A DNA stretch of 64,000 nt from Alistipes sp. (GTDB lineage: Bacteria > Bacteroidota > Bacteroidia > Bacteroidales > Rikenellaceae). Both the position numbers and the translations under genes were made by a program. The notes beneath the pieces were generated by a model. That model was given only the letters and a program-made list of their open reading frames with translations. It was not told where the DNA came from and made no database searches. Below are positions 1 through 8,155 of this stretch, piece by piece. Location: positions 146,572 through 210,571 of the forward strand of contig JAGAPT010000006.1 of NCBI GenBank assembly GCA_017623115.1, read 5' to 3'. Positions within the stretch are counted from its first letter, which is position 1. Every line of letters begins with the position of its first letter.

Positions 1-1693
1 CGAACCTATCCTCCTCGGCATTGTAGCGGAAGATGCCTGAACCGGTCGAGCCTAGATAGAGTTCTCCGGCACGGCTGACCAGCAGGTGGGTAATGTGTTG
101 TTGGGTGTTTGTACCCGAGATGTCGGCAAAAGAGTAGTGGTCAACCTTACCGGTTTTACGCGATAAGCGTATCACATCGAAGGTTGAGCTCATCCACAAA
201 TAGTCGCCCTGCTTGGCAATGTCCCATAGCTGGGAGATGCTGCGTCGGAAGATAGCTTCATTGTCAATGGCCTCGAAGCGGAGTTGCTGACAATCCAGAC
301 GCACCAATCCGCTTTGACAACACACCAACAGATTCCCCAAATCATCTTCGATGATGCAGGTCGGGTTTCGTACTTTGTCGACGTGTCGTCCCGTGAGCAC
401 ATCGAGTATCAGGGGGTCGATGTGCGTAGTCTGTCCACTATGCAGATCGATGCGGTAGATTCCGTGAAAGAGGGTTGCAGCCCACAATATGTTGTGTTCT
501 GCATCGAGATATAGAGCCTTGATAACTTCGTTAGCCCCTATTTTTTCGTAGAGGTGGAAGGTCTCCTCCTTAGTTGAGAAGCGTATCAATCCGTTTCCCT
601 CGGTACCGAGCCAAATGTTGGAGTCATTATCTTCAATCATGGCGCAAATGATGGGCGAGGTAAGTTCTCCCGGGTGTTTCGAGACGATCCGATAGAAACG
701 ATAGTCGTCGTTGCTGCTGTGGTAGTATTGCACACCGCAGTGGAACGTCCCCATCCAGATGGTCCCCCGATTGTCGCAGAACATGGAGATGATAGAGCGT
801 AGTTTAATGCCGCTCTCCTGCTCGTAGTTGTAGAGCGTAAATGCGCCTCGTTCGAGGTCGAGGAGCTGCAATCCGCCATATGAGGCGACATAATAGAGCC
901 CCTCATCGGCTTTGATAACGGCACGGACGTTGGTGTGAATCAGGGATGTGGGGTCGTTGGGGCGGTGTGTGAAGTGGGTTGCCTGCCACGAGGGGTCGAA
1001 TCGATAGAGTCCGTTGCCGCGGGTGGCCACCCAGAGATGCCCCGATTCCTCATAGTAGAGCGAGTAGACTCCATTGATCCCCTCGCGATGGACAATCTTC
1101 CCGTCGACAATCTCCACCACACCCAATTTTGAGGAGCTCAAGATGAATCCTCGGTCGGTGAGTGCAAGGTTTGCAATGTTGCCTGTTGCGAGACCCTCTT
1201 CGGCAAACGAGAAGAGTTTCTGGGGCTTACGATGTTGCTCTTTGTTGTGCAGGTCGAGGCGGAAAATGGCAGCCTTCTCGACCCAATAGAGATAGTTGCT
1301 GTCGCAGGCCATCGTCTGCACATCCCCCTCATGAATCATCTCAAAGCAATTGAGTCGCTGGTCATAACGCTCGATGCTGGCATGCGAGCGCAGGTAGATA
1401 CTTCCTCGTTGGTCGCTGTAGAGTTGGCGGATATTGTTGCTGGCGATGGAGTTGGGCGATCCGTCGGGGCGGAAAATATCGACCGATCGTCCGTCAAAGC
1501 GATTCAAGCCGTCCTGGGTGCCAATCCAAATAAACCCAAATTCATCCTGGCAGAAGCAGTTGGCTGTCTGGTGGGAAAGTCCGTCTTTGATGCCGAGGAA
1601 GTGCATCTGCACATCGCGCACGTTGCTCCATGCCACTTGACCGAGCAAGAGCATGCAGCCGAGGAGAAGGGGTCGCAGACGGAGTTTGCGCAT
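1..1693 (-). CDS. Reg_prop periplasmic sensor, N-terminal part of a probable hybrid two-component regulator (truncated by window edge)
   Basis: An uninterrupted minus-strand frame runs from ATG at 1693 to the left edge (564 codons, no stop). It opens with a signal peptide (MRKLRLRPLL then a Leu-rich core). Propeller-repeat motifs follow: GFIWIGTQDGLNRFDG (about 53-68), GHLWVATRGNGLYRFD (about 208-223), GTIWMGTFHCGV (about 309), NIWLGTEGNGLIRF (about 358) and LYLGSTGSGIFRYN (about 546). These are the Reg_prop blades that form the periplasmic sensor of Bacteroidota hybrid two-component systems. Those proteins continue with Y_Y_Y, histidine kinase, receiver and AraC domains, which would lie outside the window. 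The gene starts 26 nt after the acetylesterase, so the two are probably co-transcribed and concern one glycan. A Reg_prop protein with a different output domain cannot be excluded. Confidence 0.87.
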   Translation of the reverse strand, partial: MRKLRLRPLLLGCMLLLGQVAWSNVRDVQMHFLGIKDGLSHQTANCFCQDEFGFIWIGTQDGLNRFDGRSVDIFRPDGSPNSIASNNIRQLYSDQRGSIYLRSHASIERYDQRLNCFEMIHEGDVQTMACDSNYLYWVEKAAIFRLDLHNKEQHRKPQKLFSFAEEGLATGNIANLALTDRGFILSSSKLGVVEIVDGKIVHREGINGVYSLYYEESGHLWVATRGNGLYRFDPSWQATHFTHRPNDPTSLIHTNVRAVIKADEGLYYVASYGGLQLLDLERGAFTLYNYEQESGIKLRSIISMFCDNRGTIWMGTFHCGVQYYHSSNDDYRFYRIVSKHPGELTSPIICAMIEDNDSNIWLGTEGNGLIRFSTKEETFHLYEKIGANEVIKALYLDAEHNILWAATLFHGIYRIDLHSGQTTHIDPLILDVLTGRHVDKVRNPTCIIEDDLGNLLVCCQSGLVRLDCQQLRFEAIDNEAIFRRSISQLWDIAKQGDYLWMSSTFDVIRLSRKTGKVDHYSFADISGTNTQQHITHLLVSRAGELYLGSTGSGIFRYNAEEDRF

Positions 1694-1719
1694 GGCAGAG
1701 GGGCTATGGATGTCGTTTT

Positions 1720-3150
1720 TTAGTAGAGTTTGGGTCGGGCATACCGAATCGAGTCGGTGCGGAAGGGAATGGCCGGCAATCCGTAGACATCGGCCAAGTT
1801 GGTTTGGTGCCAATTGGTGAAGGCGTAGCGTACGTAGCGTGGCTCGGCTACCTCCTTGGCCTTGACCTCAACCGTTGCGCGATCTTTGCCGATTTTCGCC
1901 TCCGCGTGGTAGAATTTCAAATCCTCGCCGGCCAACTCGAAGCAGCGAATCGGCTGGTTGATGGGGGTCAGCCCCCGCTCGGCATGCGCAAATCGCACGA
2001 TGGCCTTGCCCTTCTCGAAGGTAACTTTGTCGAGCGTTGGGCCCGATGTGGGGATGCCCTCGACCTTATAGACATTGGCCATGGCCGAGTAGAGGACGCG
2101 CTCGCCTACCACCCGCTTTTTGGGGTAGTGGACCATCTTCTCATCGCCAATATCCGAAGTGCCGACCAGGTAGGCGGCCTTGTCAGTCCGTGTTACCTGC
2201 CATTGTGCCTCCTGCACACGCGCTCCACCCAACTCGCCGATACTGTTGTAGGGAAGCGGAGCGATGTGGCAGATGATGAAGGGGAGCGATGGCTGCTGCC
2301 ATTGCGTGCGCCACAGTCCCATCATGGCTCGCAACATATCGGCATAGACATAGGCGTTGCGACGATTGCTTTCGCCCTGCAACCAGACGACACCGGCCAA
2401 GGGGAACCCTTCGATAGGGGCAATCATGGCGTTGTAAATCTTTACGGGGTCACGATAGGGCTTGTCAGCCTTCGGGATGTAATCCTTTTTGTCGAATTGT
2501 GCAAGGGTTGCCTCGTCCATCCACGACTCGATGCGTGAGCCTCCATAAGCCGAGGAGATGATGCCGACGGGTACATCCATCGCCTCCGAGAGGCGACTTC
2601 CGAAGACGAACCCTACGGCTGTGAAGGTCGATGCTGTGGCCGGCGTGGAGTGGGTCCACTCGCCCTTGCAATGGTCTTGACGGGTCTCGGCATATTTGGC
2701 CGGCACGTGAAACAGACGTAATTTTTTATAGGTTGCAGCCTGTGCAATCTCCTCCAATCCCCCTTCGACGGGTTGCGAGGGGAAGCCGCGCAGGGTCATC
2801 TGCATATTCGACTGACCGGCACAGAGCCACACCTCGCCGATGAGGATGTCGCTCAACGTGAGCTCCTCGTTTGCCCCCTGAATCTCGATGGTTTGAGGCG
2901 TGAAGGTCGCTTGGGGAGTGGTGAAATTCACCTGCCAATGCCCCTCCGCATCGGCCTTGGTAGTCATCGCCTCGTTGAGCCAAGAACAGCGCACGGTGAT
3001 TTGCTCGTTGGGCGATGCCGTTCCGGCGAAGGGAACACGGTGTTGCTGTTGCAAAACCATGTGGTCGGTAAAGAGCGTGTGCAGACGAATCGTTGCCGAA
3101 GTGGGCAGGGCAAGCAGCAGCCATCCCACTAGGAGGAGGAAGGTACGCAT
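1720..3150 (-). CDS. Secreted SGNH-family sialate O-acetylesterase-like enzyme
   Basis: A 476-aa protein with a signal peptide (MRTFLLLVGWLLLALPTSA). It carries the SASA/sialate O-acetylesterase layout: GEVWLCAGQSNMQM with the likely nucleophile Ser114, the block-III-like motif VVWLQGESN, and a C-terminal region SDIGDEKMVHYPKKR holding the candidate Asp and His. The family removes O-acetyl groups from sialic acids, but homologues in Bacteroidota glycan loci often act on acetylated plant polysaccharides such as pectin or xylan. With GH28, GH95 and PL1 genes about 20 kb away and a Reg_prop sensor immediately downstream, a plant-glycan acetylesterase is at least as likely as a sialidase partner; the substrate is inferred. 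It lies 33 nt after galE. Confidence 0.88.
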   Translation of the reverse strand: MRTFLLLVGWLLLALPTSATIRLHTLFTDHMVLQQQHRVPFAGTASPNEQITVRCSWLNEAMTTKADAEGHWQVNFTTPQATFTPQTIEIQGANEELTLSDILIGEVWLCAGQSNMQMTLRGFPSQPVEGGLEEIAQAATYKKLRLFHVPAKYAETRQDHCKGEWTHSTPATASTFTAVGFVFGSRLSEAMDVPVGIISSAYGGSRIESWMDEATLAQFDKKDYIPKADKPYRDPVKIYNAMIAPIEGFPLAGVVWLQGESNRRNAYVYADMLRAMMGLWRTQWQQPSLPFIICHIAPLPYNSIGELGGARVQEAQWQVTRTDKAAYLVGTSDIGDEKMVHYPKKRVVGERVLYSAMANVYKVEGIPTSGPTLDKVTFEKGKAIVRFAHAERGLTPINQPIRCFELAGEDLKFYHAEAKIGKDRATVEVKAKEVAEPRYVRYAFTNWHQTNLADVYGLPAIPFRTDSIRYARPKLY

Positions 3151-3183
3151 GGGTTGTAGGTTTACGTTAGGTCTTGTATCGGG

Positions 3184-4218
3184 TTACTCTTCGATGCCAC
3201 GCACGCGCTTCTCCCAAGCCCAGGCCGAGCGGAGCGTGTCATCGAGGTTGCGGGTGGCGTGCCACCCGAGTTCTTCGTTGGCTAAAGTCGGGTCGGCCCA
3301 GATGGCAATAATGTCTCCGGCACGACGATCGGCAATCTTGTAGTTGAGTTTGAGGTTGTTGGCCTCCTCGAAGCGGTGTACGAGTTCCAATACCGAAACG
3401 CCATTTCCGGTGCCGACGTTGAAAATCTCGTAGGCGGCTTTGTTCTTCTCCTCGATGAGACGGGCGATGGCTACGACATGAGCACGCGCCAGATCGACCA
3501 CGTCGATATAATCGCGGATGTTCGAGCCGTCGGGGGTCGGGTAGTCGTTGCCGAAGACCGAGAGACACTCCCGCACACCGGCTGCCGTCTGGGTAATATA
3601 AGGTACGAGGTTTTGCGGCACACCGCGCGGAAGCTCACCAATGAGAGCCGAGGGGTGGGCACCGATGGGGTTGAAGTAGCGCAGGGCGATGCCCTTGATG
3701 TCGCCATAGGCATTGACCGCATCACGCAGGATGTCCTCACACATGGTCTTCGTATTGCCGTAGGGCGAGGTGGCCGGCTTGCGGGGAGTACGCTCGGTGA
3801 CGGGCTGCTGGTCGGGCTCGCCATAGACCGTGCATGAGGATGAGAAGAGGATGTTGTGGCGACCATAGCGACGCATCAACTCGATGATATTCATCAGCGA
3901 GGTGAGGTTGTTGCGATAGTATTCGAGCGGCTTCTGTACCGATTCACCCACCGCCTTAAAGGCTGCGAAATGAATCACCGAGTCGAACGCATACCGCTCG
4001 AAGAGGTCACGCGCCAATGCTTCGCGGTCGCAACAATCGACCTCGACGAAGGGAACGTCGACCCCCGTAATCTGGCGTACACCCTCCACTGCACGGAGGT
4101 CGCTATTCGATAAATTGTCGGCAATAACCACGTCGTAGCCGGCCTCTACCAACTCCACGGCCGTATGCGAACCGATGTACCCTGCACCGCCGCTCACCAA
4201 TACACAATGCTTTCCCAT
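3184..4218 (-). CDS. galE: UDP-glucose 4-epimerase
   Basis: A 344-aa extended short-chain dehydrogenase, full length for GalE. The NAD-binding GGAGYIGSHT motif is near the N terminus. The active site shows SSSCTVYGEP and YGNTK (the Tyr-xxx-Lys pair), and YFNPIGAHPSALIGE is the usual GalE sugar-binding segment. It interconverts UDP-glucose and UDP-galactose in the cytoplasm, feeding galactose catabolism and surface glycan synthesis. A TACCTTTG element at 4244-4251 gives it a short leader and divides it from the divergent kbl. It is followed at 33 nt by the acetylesterase gene. Confidence 0.96.
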   Translation of the reverse strand: MGKHCVLVSGGAGYIGSHTAVELVEAGYDVVIADNLSNSDLRAVEGVRQITGVDVPFVEVDCCDREALARDLFERYAFDSVIHFAAFKAVGESVQKPLEYYRNNLTSLMNIIELMRRYGRHNILFSSSCTVYGEPDQQPVTERTPRKPATSPYGNTKTMCEDILRDAVNAYGDIKGIALRYFNPIGAHPSALIGELPRGVPQNLVPYITQTAAGVRECLSVFGNDYPTPDGSNIRDYIDVVDLARAHVVAIARLIEEKNKAAYEIFNVGTGNGVSVLELVHRFEEANNLKLNYKIADRRAGDIIAIWADPTLANEELGWHATRNLDDTLRSAWAWEKRVRGIEE

Positions 4219-4243
4219 CTTTAATTTTTGTTACATTTATTCA

Positions 4244-4251
4244 CAAAGGTA
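4244..4251 (-). promoter_or_regulatory. -7 promoter element of galE
   Basis: TACCTTTG on the minus strand fits the Bacteroidota -7 consensus TAnnTTTG and sits 26 nt before the galE start. No clear -33 TTTG is seen. Confidence 0.6.
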
Positions 4252-4255
4252 GGGC

Positions 4256-4281
4256 TTTTTCAAAAAAAATGCATACTTTTG
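4256..4281 (+). promoter_or_regulatory. Promoter of kbl
   Basis: TACTTTTG at 4274-4281 matches TAnnTTTG and is preceded by a T run (4256-4260) and an A-rich spacer. The arrangement is nearly identical to the rpsL promoter at 63728-63752. It lies about 50 nt upstream of kbl and is back to back with the galE promoter. Confidence 0.6.
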
Positions 4282-4330
4282 CTAATAATTTGATACCAAT
4301 AACGTACAAAACAATCAAAAAATCGTCGCT

Positions 4331-5518
4331 ATGTATACGAACATGCAGGCCTGGTTGCAGCAGGAGCTGGCGCAGATTCGCGAGGCGGGTCTTTACAAAA
4401 CGGAACGTGTGATTGAATCGCCCCAACGTGCCGAAATCGAGGTTGCTGGGCGCAAAGTGCTGAATTTCTGTGCAAACAACTATCTGGGTTTGTCCGATAA
4501 TCCGCGTCTTATCGAGGCGGCCAAGCGAGCCATGGACGAGCGCGGTTACGGAATGTCATCCGTGCGCTTCATCTGCGGCTGCCAGGATATGCACAAAGAA
4601 CTCGAGCGAGCCATCTCCGACTACTTCGGCACCGAGGATACGATTCTCTATGCTGCCTGCTTCGATGCGAACGGCGGTGTCTTCGAGCCTCTTTTCACCG
4701 ACCAGGATGCCATCATATCCGATGCACTGAACCACGCCTCGATTATCGACGGAGTGCGCCTCTGCAAGGCGGTGCGTTATCGCTATGCCAATGCCGATAT
4801 GGCTGAGTTGGAGGAGTGCCTGAAGCAGGCCCAGGCCCAGCGTTTCCGCATCATCTGCACCGATGGTGTCTTCTCGATGGACGGCAATGCCGCTCCGCTT
4901 GACAAGATTGTCGAGCTGGCCGAAAAGTACGATGCCATGGTGATGGTCGATGAGTGCCACTCGGCCGGCGTGCTGGGTGCTACGGGTCGCGGTATCACGG
5001 AGTTATACAACCTGCGTGGCAAGGTCGAGATTCTGACCGGTACGCTCGGCAAAGCCTTTGGTGGTGCCGTGGGTGGCTTCACCACGGGCCGCAAGGAGAT
5101 TATCGACATGCTGCGTCAGCGTTCACGTCCCTACCTCTTCTCCAACTCGCTGCCCCCCGCCGTGGTGGGTGCCGGCATCGAGATGTTCAAGATGCTTGGT
5201 GAAAGTGATGAGTTGCACGACCGCCTGGTGGCCAATGTCGAGCATTTCCGCTCGCGTATGATGGCTGCAGGCTTCGATATCAAACCGACGCAGTCGGCAA
5301 TCTGTGCCGTGATGCTCTACGATGCGAAACTCTCACAAGAGTTTGCCGCCAAGTTGCAGGAGGAGGGTGTCTTCGTGACGGGATTCTACTACCCCGTTGT
5401 TCCGAAGGGGCAGGCCCGTATCCGTGTGCAGGTGTCGGCCGGCCACACCACCGAGCAGCTCGACCGCTGCATCGCTGCCTTTGTCAAGGTGGGACGTGAA
5501 CTCGGCGTTTTGAAATAG
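4331..5518 (+). CDS. kbl: Glycine C-acetyltransferase (2-amino-3-ketobutyrate CoA ligase)
   Basis: A 395-aa alpha-oxoamine synthase with the full family pattern. FCANNYLGLS lies near residue 50, DALNHASIIDG holds the PLP-stacking His135, VDECHSAGVLG holds the PLP-binding Asp-x-x-His, and GTLGKAFGG carries the Schiff-base Lys241. Kbl cleaves 2-amino-3-oxobutyrate with CoA to glycine and acetyl-CoA in threonine catabolism. Serine palmitoyltransferase is the closest alternative, but length and the TGTLGKAFGGAVGG segment fit Kbl better. No threonine dehydrogenase gene is present in the window. The Lrp-type gene starts 22 nt downstream, suggesting amino-acid-responsive control. Confidence 0.92.
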   Translation: MYTNMQAWLQQELAQIREAGLYKTERVIESPQRAEIEVAGRKVLNFCANNYLGLSDNPRLIEAAKRAMDERGYGMSSVRFICGCQDMHKELERAISDYFGTEDTILYAACFDANGGVFEPLFTDQDAIISDALNHASIIDGVRLCKAVRYRYANADMAELEECLKQAQAQRFRIICTDGVFSMDGNAAPLDKIVELAEKYDAMVMVDECHSAGVLGATGRGITELYNLRGKVEILTGTLGKAFGGAVGGFTTGRKEIIDMLRQRSRPYLFSNSLPPAVVGAGIEMFKMLGESDELHDRLVANVEHFRSRMMAAGFDIKPTQSAICAVMLYDAKLSQEFAAKLQEEGVFVTGFYYPVVPKGQARIRVQVSAGHTTEQLDRCIAAFVKVGRELGVLK

Positions 5519-5540
5519 TAATCTTAAAAAAAAGTTTGTC

Positions 5541-6011
5541 ATGAAAGCCAATCTGGATGCCATCGACCGCAAGATTCTGCGGTATTTGATTAACAACGCC
5601 CGCATGCCTTACCTGGAGATTGCCCGCGAATGTGGTATCTCGGGTGCGGCGATTCATCAGCGCATTCACAAACTGACCGAGGCGGGGGTAATTCAGGGTA
5701 GTTACACGATTGTCAATCCCAAGATGCTGGGATTTGACGTCTGCGCCCACATTAACATCACGCTTAAGGATCCGCAGCAGCTCGAACGCACGGTCGAGGA
5801 GCTGCAGCAGATTCCCGAGATTGTCGAGGCGCACTTCATTTCGGGTAAGGGGTCGATTCAGGTCAAACTCTACTGCCTCGATAATGAACACCTGATGCAC
5901 ACGGTCTACGATAAGGTGTTACGCCTGCAGGGTATTGCCACGACCGAGACGACCATCTCGCTGCGCGAGGTCTTCCGTCGCTCGCTCGACCTGCAATTCC
6001 TGGACGAGTAG
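5541..6011 (+). CDS. Lrp/AsnC family transcriptional regulator
   Basis: A 156-aa protein. The N-terminal winged helix-turn-helix begins LDAIDRKILRYLINNARMPY and continues IARECGISGAAIHQRIHKL. The C-terminal half is a RAM/ligand-binding domain (roughly 70-145) with the conserved EAHFISGKG segment. Such proteins form octamers that bind an amino acid and control amino-acid metabolism genes. The tight spacing behind kbl suggests that it controls, or is co-expressed with, threonine/glycine metabolism; that target is inference. A GC-rich hairpin follows the stop. Confidence 0.93.
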   Translation: MKANLDAIDRKILRYLINNARMPYLEIARECGISGAAIHQRIHKLTEAGVIQGSYTIVNPKMLGFDVCAHINITLKDPQQLERTVEELQQIPEIVEAHFISGKGSIQVKLYCLDNEHLMHTVYDKVLRLQGIATTETTISLREVFRRSLDLQFLDE

Positions 6012-6039
6012 GCGCACAACGAGCTGCCCTAACAAATGG

Positions 6040-6071
6040 GAGGGGGTCCGGACTTTTTCCGCGACCCCCTC
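6040..6071 (+). terminator. Hairpin terminator between convergent lrp-type and response-regulator genes
   Basis: GAGGGGGTC (6040-6048) pairs with GACCCCCTC (6063-6071) around a 14-nt loop and is followed by CAATTTTT on the plus strand. It probably serves the plus-strand operon; the T tract is short and interrupted. Confidence 0.6.
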
Positions 6072-6761
6072 TCAATTTTTCATGCGCAGGCGGTATCCCA
6101 CGCCTCGAATGCTGATGATCTCGACCTCCGGATCGGCGGCGAGATGTCGGCGCAGGCGCGATATGTAGACATTCAGGCTGCGCAGATTAAAAAAGTTGTC
6201 ATCGCCCCACAACTCGCGCAGCAACCCCGAGGCCTCGACCGTAGCCCCCTGCTGACGGCACAACCGCACCAAGACCGCAGCTTCGCGTGCCGAAAGGGCA
6301 ATCTCACGGTCATCGATTCGCAACAATTGCCGTTCGACCAGAAACTCGAAACGGCCGATCGGATAACTCGACTGCGGCTCCTCCTCTTGTGCCCGACGCC
6401 CCGCCAATGCACGCAGTCGCACGATCAATTCGTCGATGGCAAAGGGCTTGCGCAGGAAATCGTTGCCTCCCGTTTCAAAGCCCTGCACCACATCCTCCGT
6501 GGCCGAGCGCGCCGTCAGAAAGAGTACCGGAATCCGACACCCCTCTTTGCGCAGTTGACGCACCAATGAGAAACCATCCATACGCGGCATCATCACATCG
6601 GTTACCAAGAGATCGAAGGTCTCTTGGTGCATCTTTTCGAGTGCCACAACCCCATCCGAGGCCAAGCACACCTCGAAGCCGCGATCGCCCAGCGTATCAC
6701 TCAATATTTCGGCGAGCATCTGCTCATCCTCAACCAGCAGCAATTTGATCTTCTCACTCAT
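6072..6761 (-). CDS. OmpR/PhoB-family response regulator
   Basis: A 229-aa regulator. The receiver domain (1-120) shows the acidic pair in LLLVEDEQ, the phospho-acceptor Asp55 in LLVTDVMMPRMDG, the Thr of FLTARS and Lys105 in FLRKPF. The C-terminal winged-helix (about 130-229) ends SLNVYISRLRRHL and IRGVGYRL, typical of OmpR/PhoB DNA-binding domains. It overlaps the kinase gene by 8 nt, so the two are translationally coupled. Tandem TTAACA-type repeats upstream of the kinase gene are candidate autoregulatory binding sites. The same core precedes the phosphate transporter at 14014, making a PhoB-like role plausible but unproven. RprY-like is another possible label. Confidence 0.93.
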   Translation of the reverse strand: MSEKIKLLLVEDEQMLAEILSDTLGDRGFEVCLASDGVVALEKMHQETFDLLVTDVMMPRMDGFSLVRQLRKEGCRIPVLFLTARSATEDVVQGFETGGNDFLRKPFAIDELIVRLRALAGRRAQEEEPQSSYPIGRFEFLVERQLLRIDDREIALSAREAAVLVRLCRQQGATVEASGLLRELWGDDNFFNLRSLNVYISRLRRHLAADPEVEIISIRGVGYRLRMKN

Positions 6762-7974
6762 GATTCGGAATCGTTACGATGATCGTGGTCCCCTTGCCCA
6801 CACGACTCTGCGCGACAATCGTTCCGCCATGCATTTCGGCTACGCGTCGGGCATAATAAAGCCCCAAGCCATAGCCGCGCGTCGGTTGCAGGTCGCCCGT
6901 CGGCACACGGTAGAACTTGTCGAAGAGGTGCGGCAGGTGTTCGCGTGCAATGCCACATCCCGTATCGGAAACGCGCAGCTCCACCCCATTGTCGATTGCC
7001 GTTGCTGAGAGGGTTACCTCGGCCTCCTCGCCGGCATATTTCAACGCATTGTCGAGGAGTGTAGACAAGAGGTTGTAGAGGTGAAAGCGGTCAGCCGTGA
7101 GCTGCAAGGTATCGGGACAACACACCTCAATTCGTCGCTGCTCACCCCCTCCGAACTCGACTCCCTGTACCAACTCCGCAAAAAGCGGTTTCAAGAGGAC
7201 CTGCTCCGGCGAGAAACGCTCCTTGCGCCCTTCGACCGAGACGGAAAGAATACGCTCGACCATCGCCGTGAGTTGTCGCAGCTGCACATCAATCATCTCC
7301 AAATAGGCTTTGCGCCGTGTGGGGTCGACATCGGCATCGAAATTTCGCAAGGCATCGGTCGCTGCCACAGCCACCGAAAGAGGCGTTTTGAGTTCGTGGG
7401 TGATGTTGTGTGTGAAATCGCGCCGCATCGCTTCAAGCGTGCGCTGACGGAACATCGTGCGCACCAAATAGATCAACACCCCGCCTAACAGCAACACAAT
7501 GGCCACCGATGAGAAGATCAAACCCCGCATCTGCCCCCAAAAACGGCCATAGGGCACCTCCACCGCCAACCGCAGGGCAAATTGTCCGGCGTCGTCGATC
7601 TCGATCTCGGAATAGTGTGCCGATTCGATCTGCGCCCACTCGTTGCGGCGCATGATGACGCGCGAATCGGCCGTGCGGTCGATGATTTCAACGGCGTAAG
7701 GCTGCAAGGTCCCTTGTTCGAGCAGGGCAGGCTCAAATTCGAGGGCAAACTCATCCAAGTCGATGCGTACCTGCGTTGCCACCGAAAGCCCCGGGAGGGC
7801 GTTCATGCGGAAGGCTTTATAGATTGATTTGTAGGCCGCAGCCTCGACCCGTCGGGTGAAATCGGCCACCTGATCGTGGTAAATACGCTCCACCCAGATC
7901 GCTTGTACAAACGCCAACAGCACAAACGAGGTGAAGACCACGATGGCGATATTTCTAAAATAGGTGCGATTCAT
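6754..7974 (-). CDS. Membrane sensor histidine kinase
   Basis: A 406-aa kinase with an N-terminal membrane segment (about 9-28), an extracytoplasmic sensor of about 130 residues, and a second membrane segment (about 153-172). HisKA follows, with the H-box NITHELKTPLSV. The HATPase domain shows an N-box (TLLDNALKYAG), G1 (DTGCGIA), F-box (LFDKFYRVP) and G2 (GYGLGLYYARR). It phosphorylates the adjacent response regulator. The sensor domain matches nothing I recognise, so the signal is unknown. Its TATCTTTG promoter and three 10-bp-phased TTAACA repeats lie immediately upstream, shared with the divergent gene at 8156. Confidence 0.93.
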   Translation of the reverse strand: MNRTYFRNIAIVVFTSFVLLAFVQAIWVERIYHDQVADFTRRVEAAAYKSIYKAFRMNALPGLSVATQVRIDLDEFALEFEPALLEQGTLQPYAVEIIDRTADSRVIMRRNEWAQIESAHYSEIEIDDAGQFALRLAVEVPYGRFWGQMRGLIFSSVAIVLLLGGVLIYLVRTMFRQRTLEAMRRDFTHNITHELKTPLSVAVAATDALRNFDADVDPTRRKAYLEMIDVQLRQLTAMVERILSVSVEGRKERFSPEQVLLKPLFAELVQGVEFGGGEQRRIEVCCPDTLQLTADRFHLYNLLSTLLDNALKYAGEEAEVTLSATAIDNGVELRVSDTGCGIAREHLPHLFDKFYRVPTGDLQPTRGYGLGLYYARRVAEMHGGTIVAQSRVGKGTTIIVTIPNHE

Positions 7975-7996
7975 CTCGATTGTCGATTGCTATTGA

Positions 7997-8004
7997 CAAA
8001 GATA
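7997..8004 (-). promoter_or_regulatory. -7 promoter element of the histidine kinase operon
   Basis: TATCTTTG on the minus strand, 22 nt upstream of the kinase start. Confidence 0.6.
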
Positions 8005-8031
8005 GTGAAAAAACCACAAGGTGTTCCCGAG

Positions 8032-8061
8032 TTAACATTACTTAACATTTCTTAACACTTC
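8032..8061. promoter_or_regulatory. Three tandem TTAACA-type repeats, 10-bp period (candidate response-regulator binding site)
   Basis: TTAACATTAC, TTAACATTTC and TTAACACTTC follow one another without gaps between the divergent kinase and 8156 promoters. OmpR/PhoB-type regulators bind direct repeats spaced about one helical turn, and the B. subtilis PhoP box is a TTAACA-like repeat. Assignment to the adjacent regulator is inference from position. Confidence 0.65.
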
Positions 8062-8089
8062 GTTCACGCTTTTTCGCTCGTCAAGTTGT

Positions 8090-8097
8090 TATCTTTG
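8090..8097 (+). promoter_or_regulatory. -7 promoter element of the 8156 gene
   Basis: TATCTTTG 58 nt before the start codon and 28 nt downstream of the TTAACA repeat array. It lacks a good -33 TTTG, as would suit an activator-dependent promoter. Confidence 0.55.
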
Positions 8098-8155
8098 CCT
8101 GTGGAAAAACCGGTAAATTCCACTCACCAACAACACCTATTATCAAAACAAAGCT

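Noticed and set aside
1630-2538. 302-codon plus-strand open frame opposite the acetylesterase
   Set aside because: The minus strand encodes a complete SGNH enzyme with catalytic motifs; the plus frame has none.
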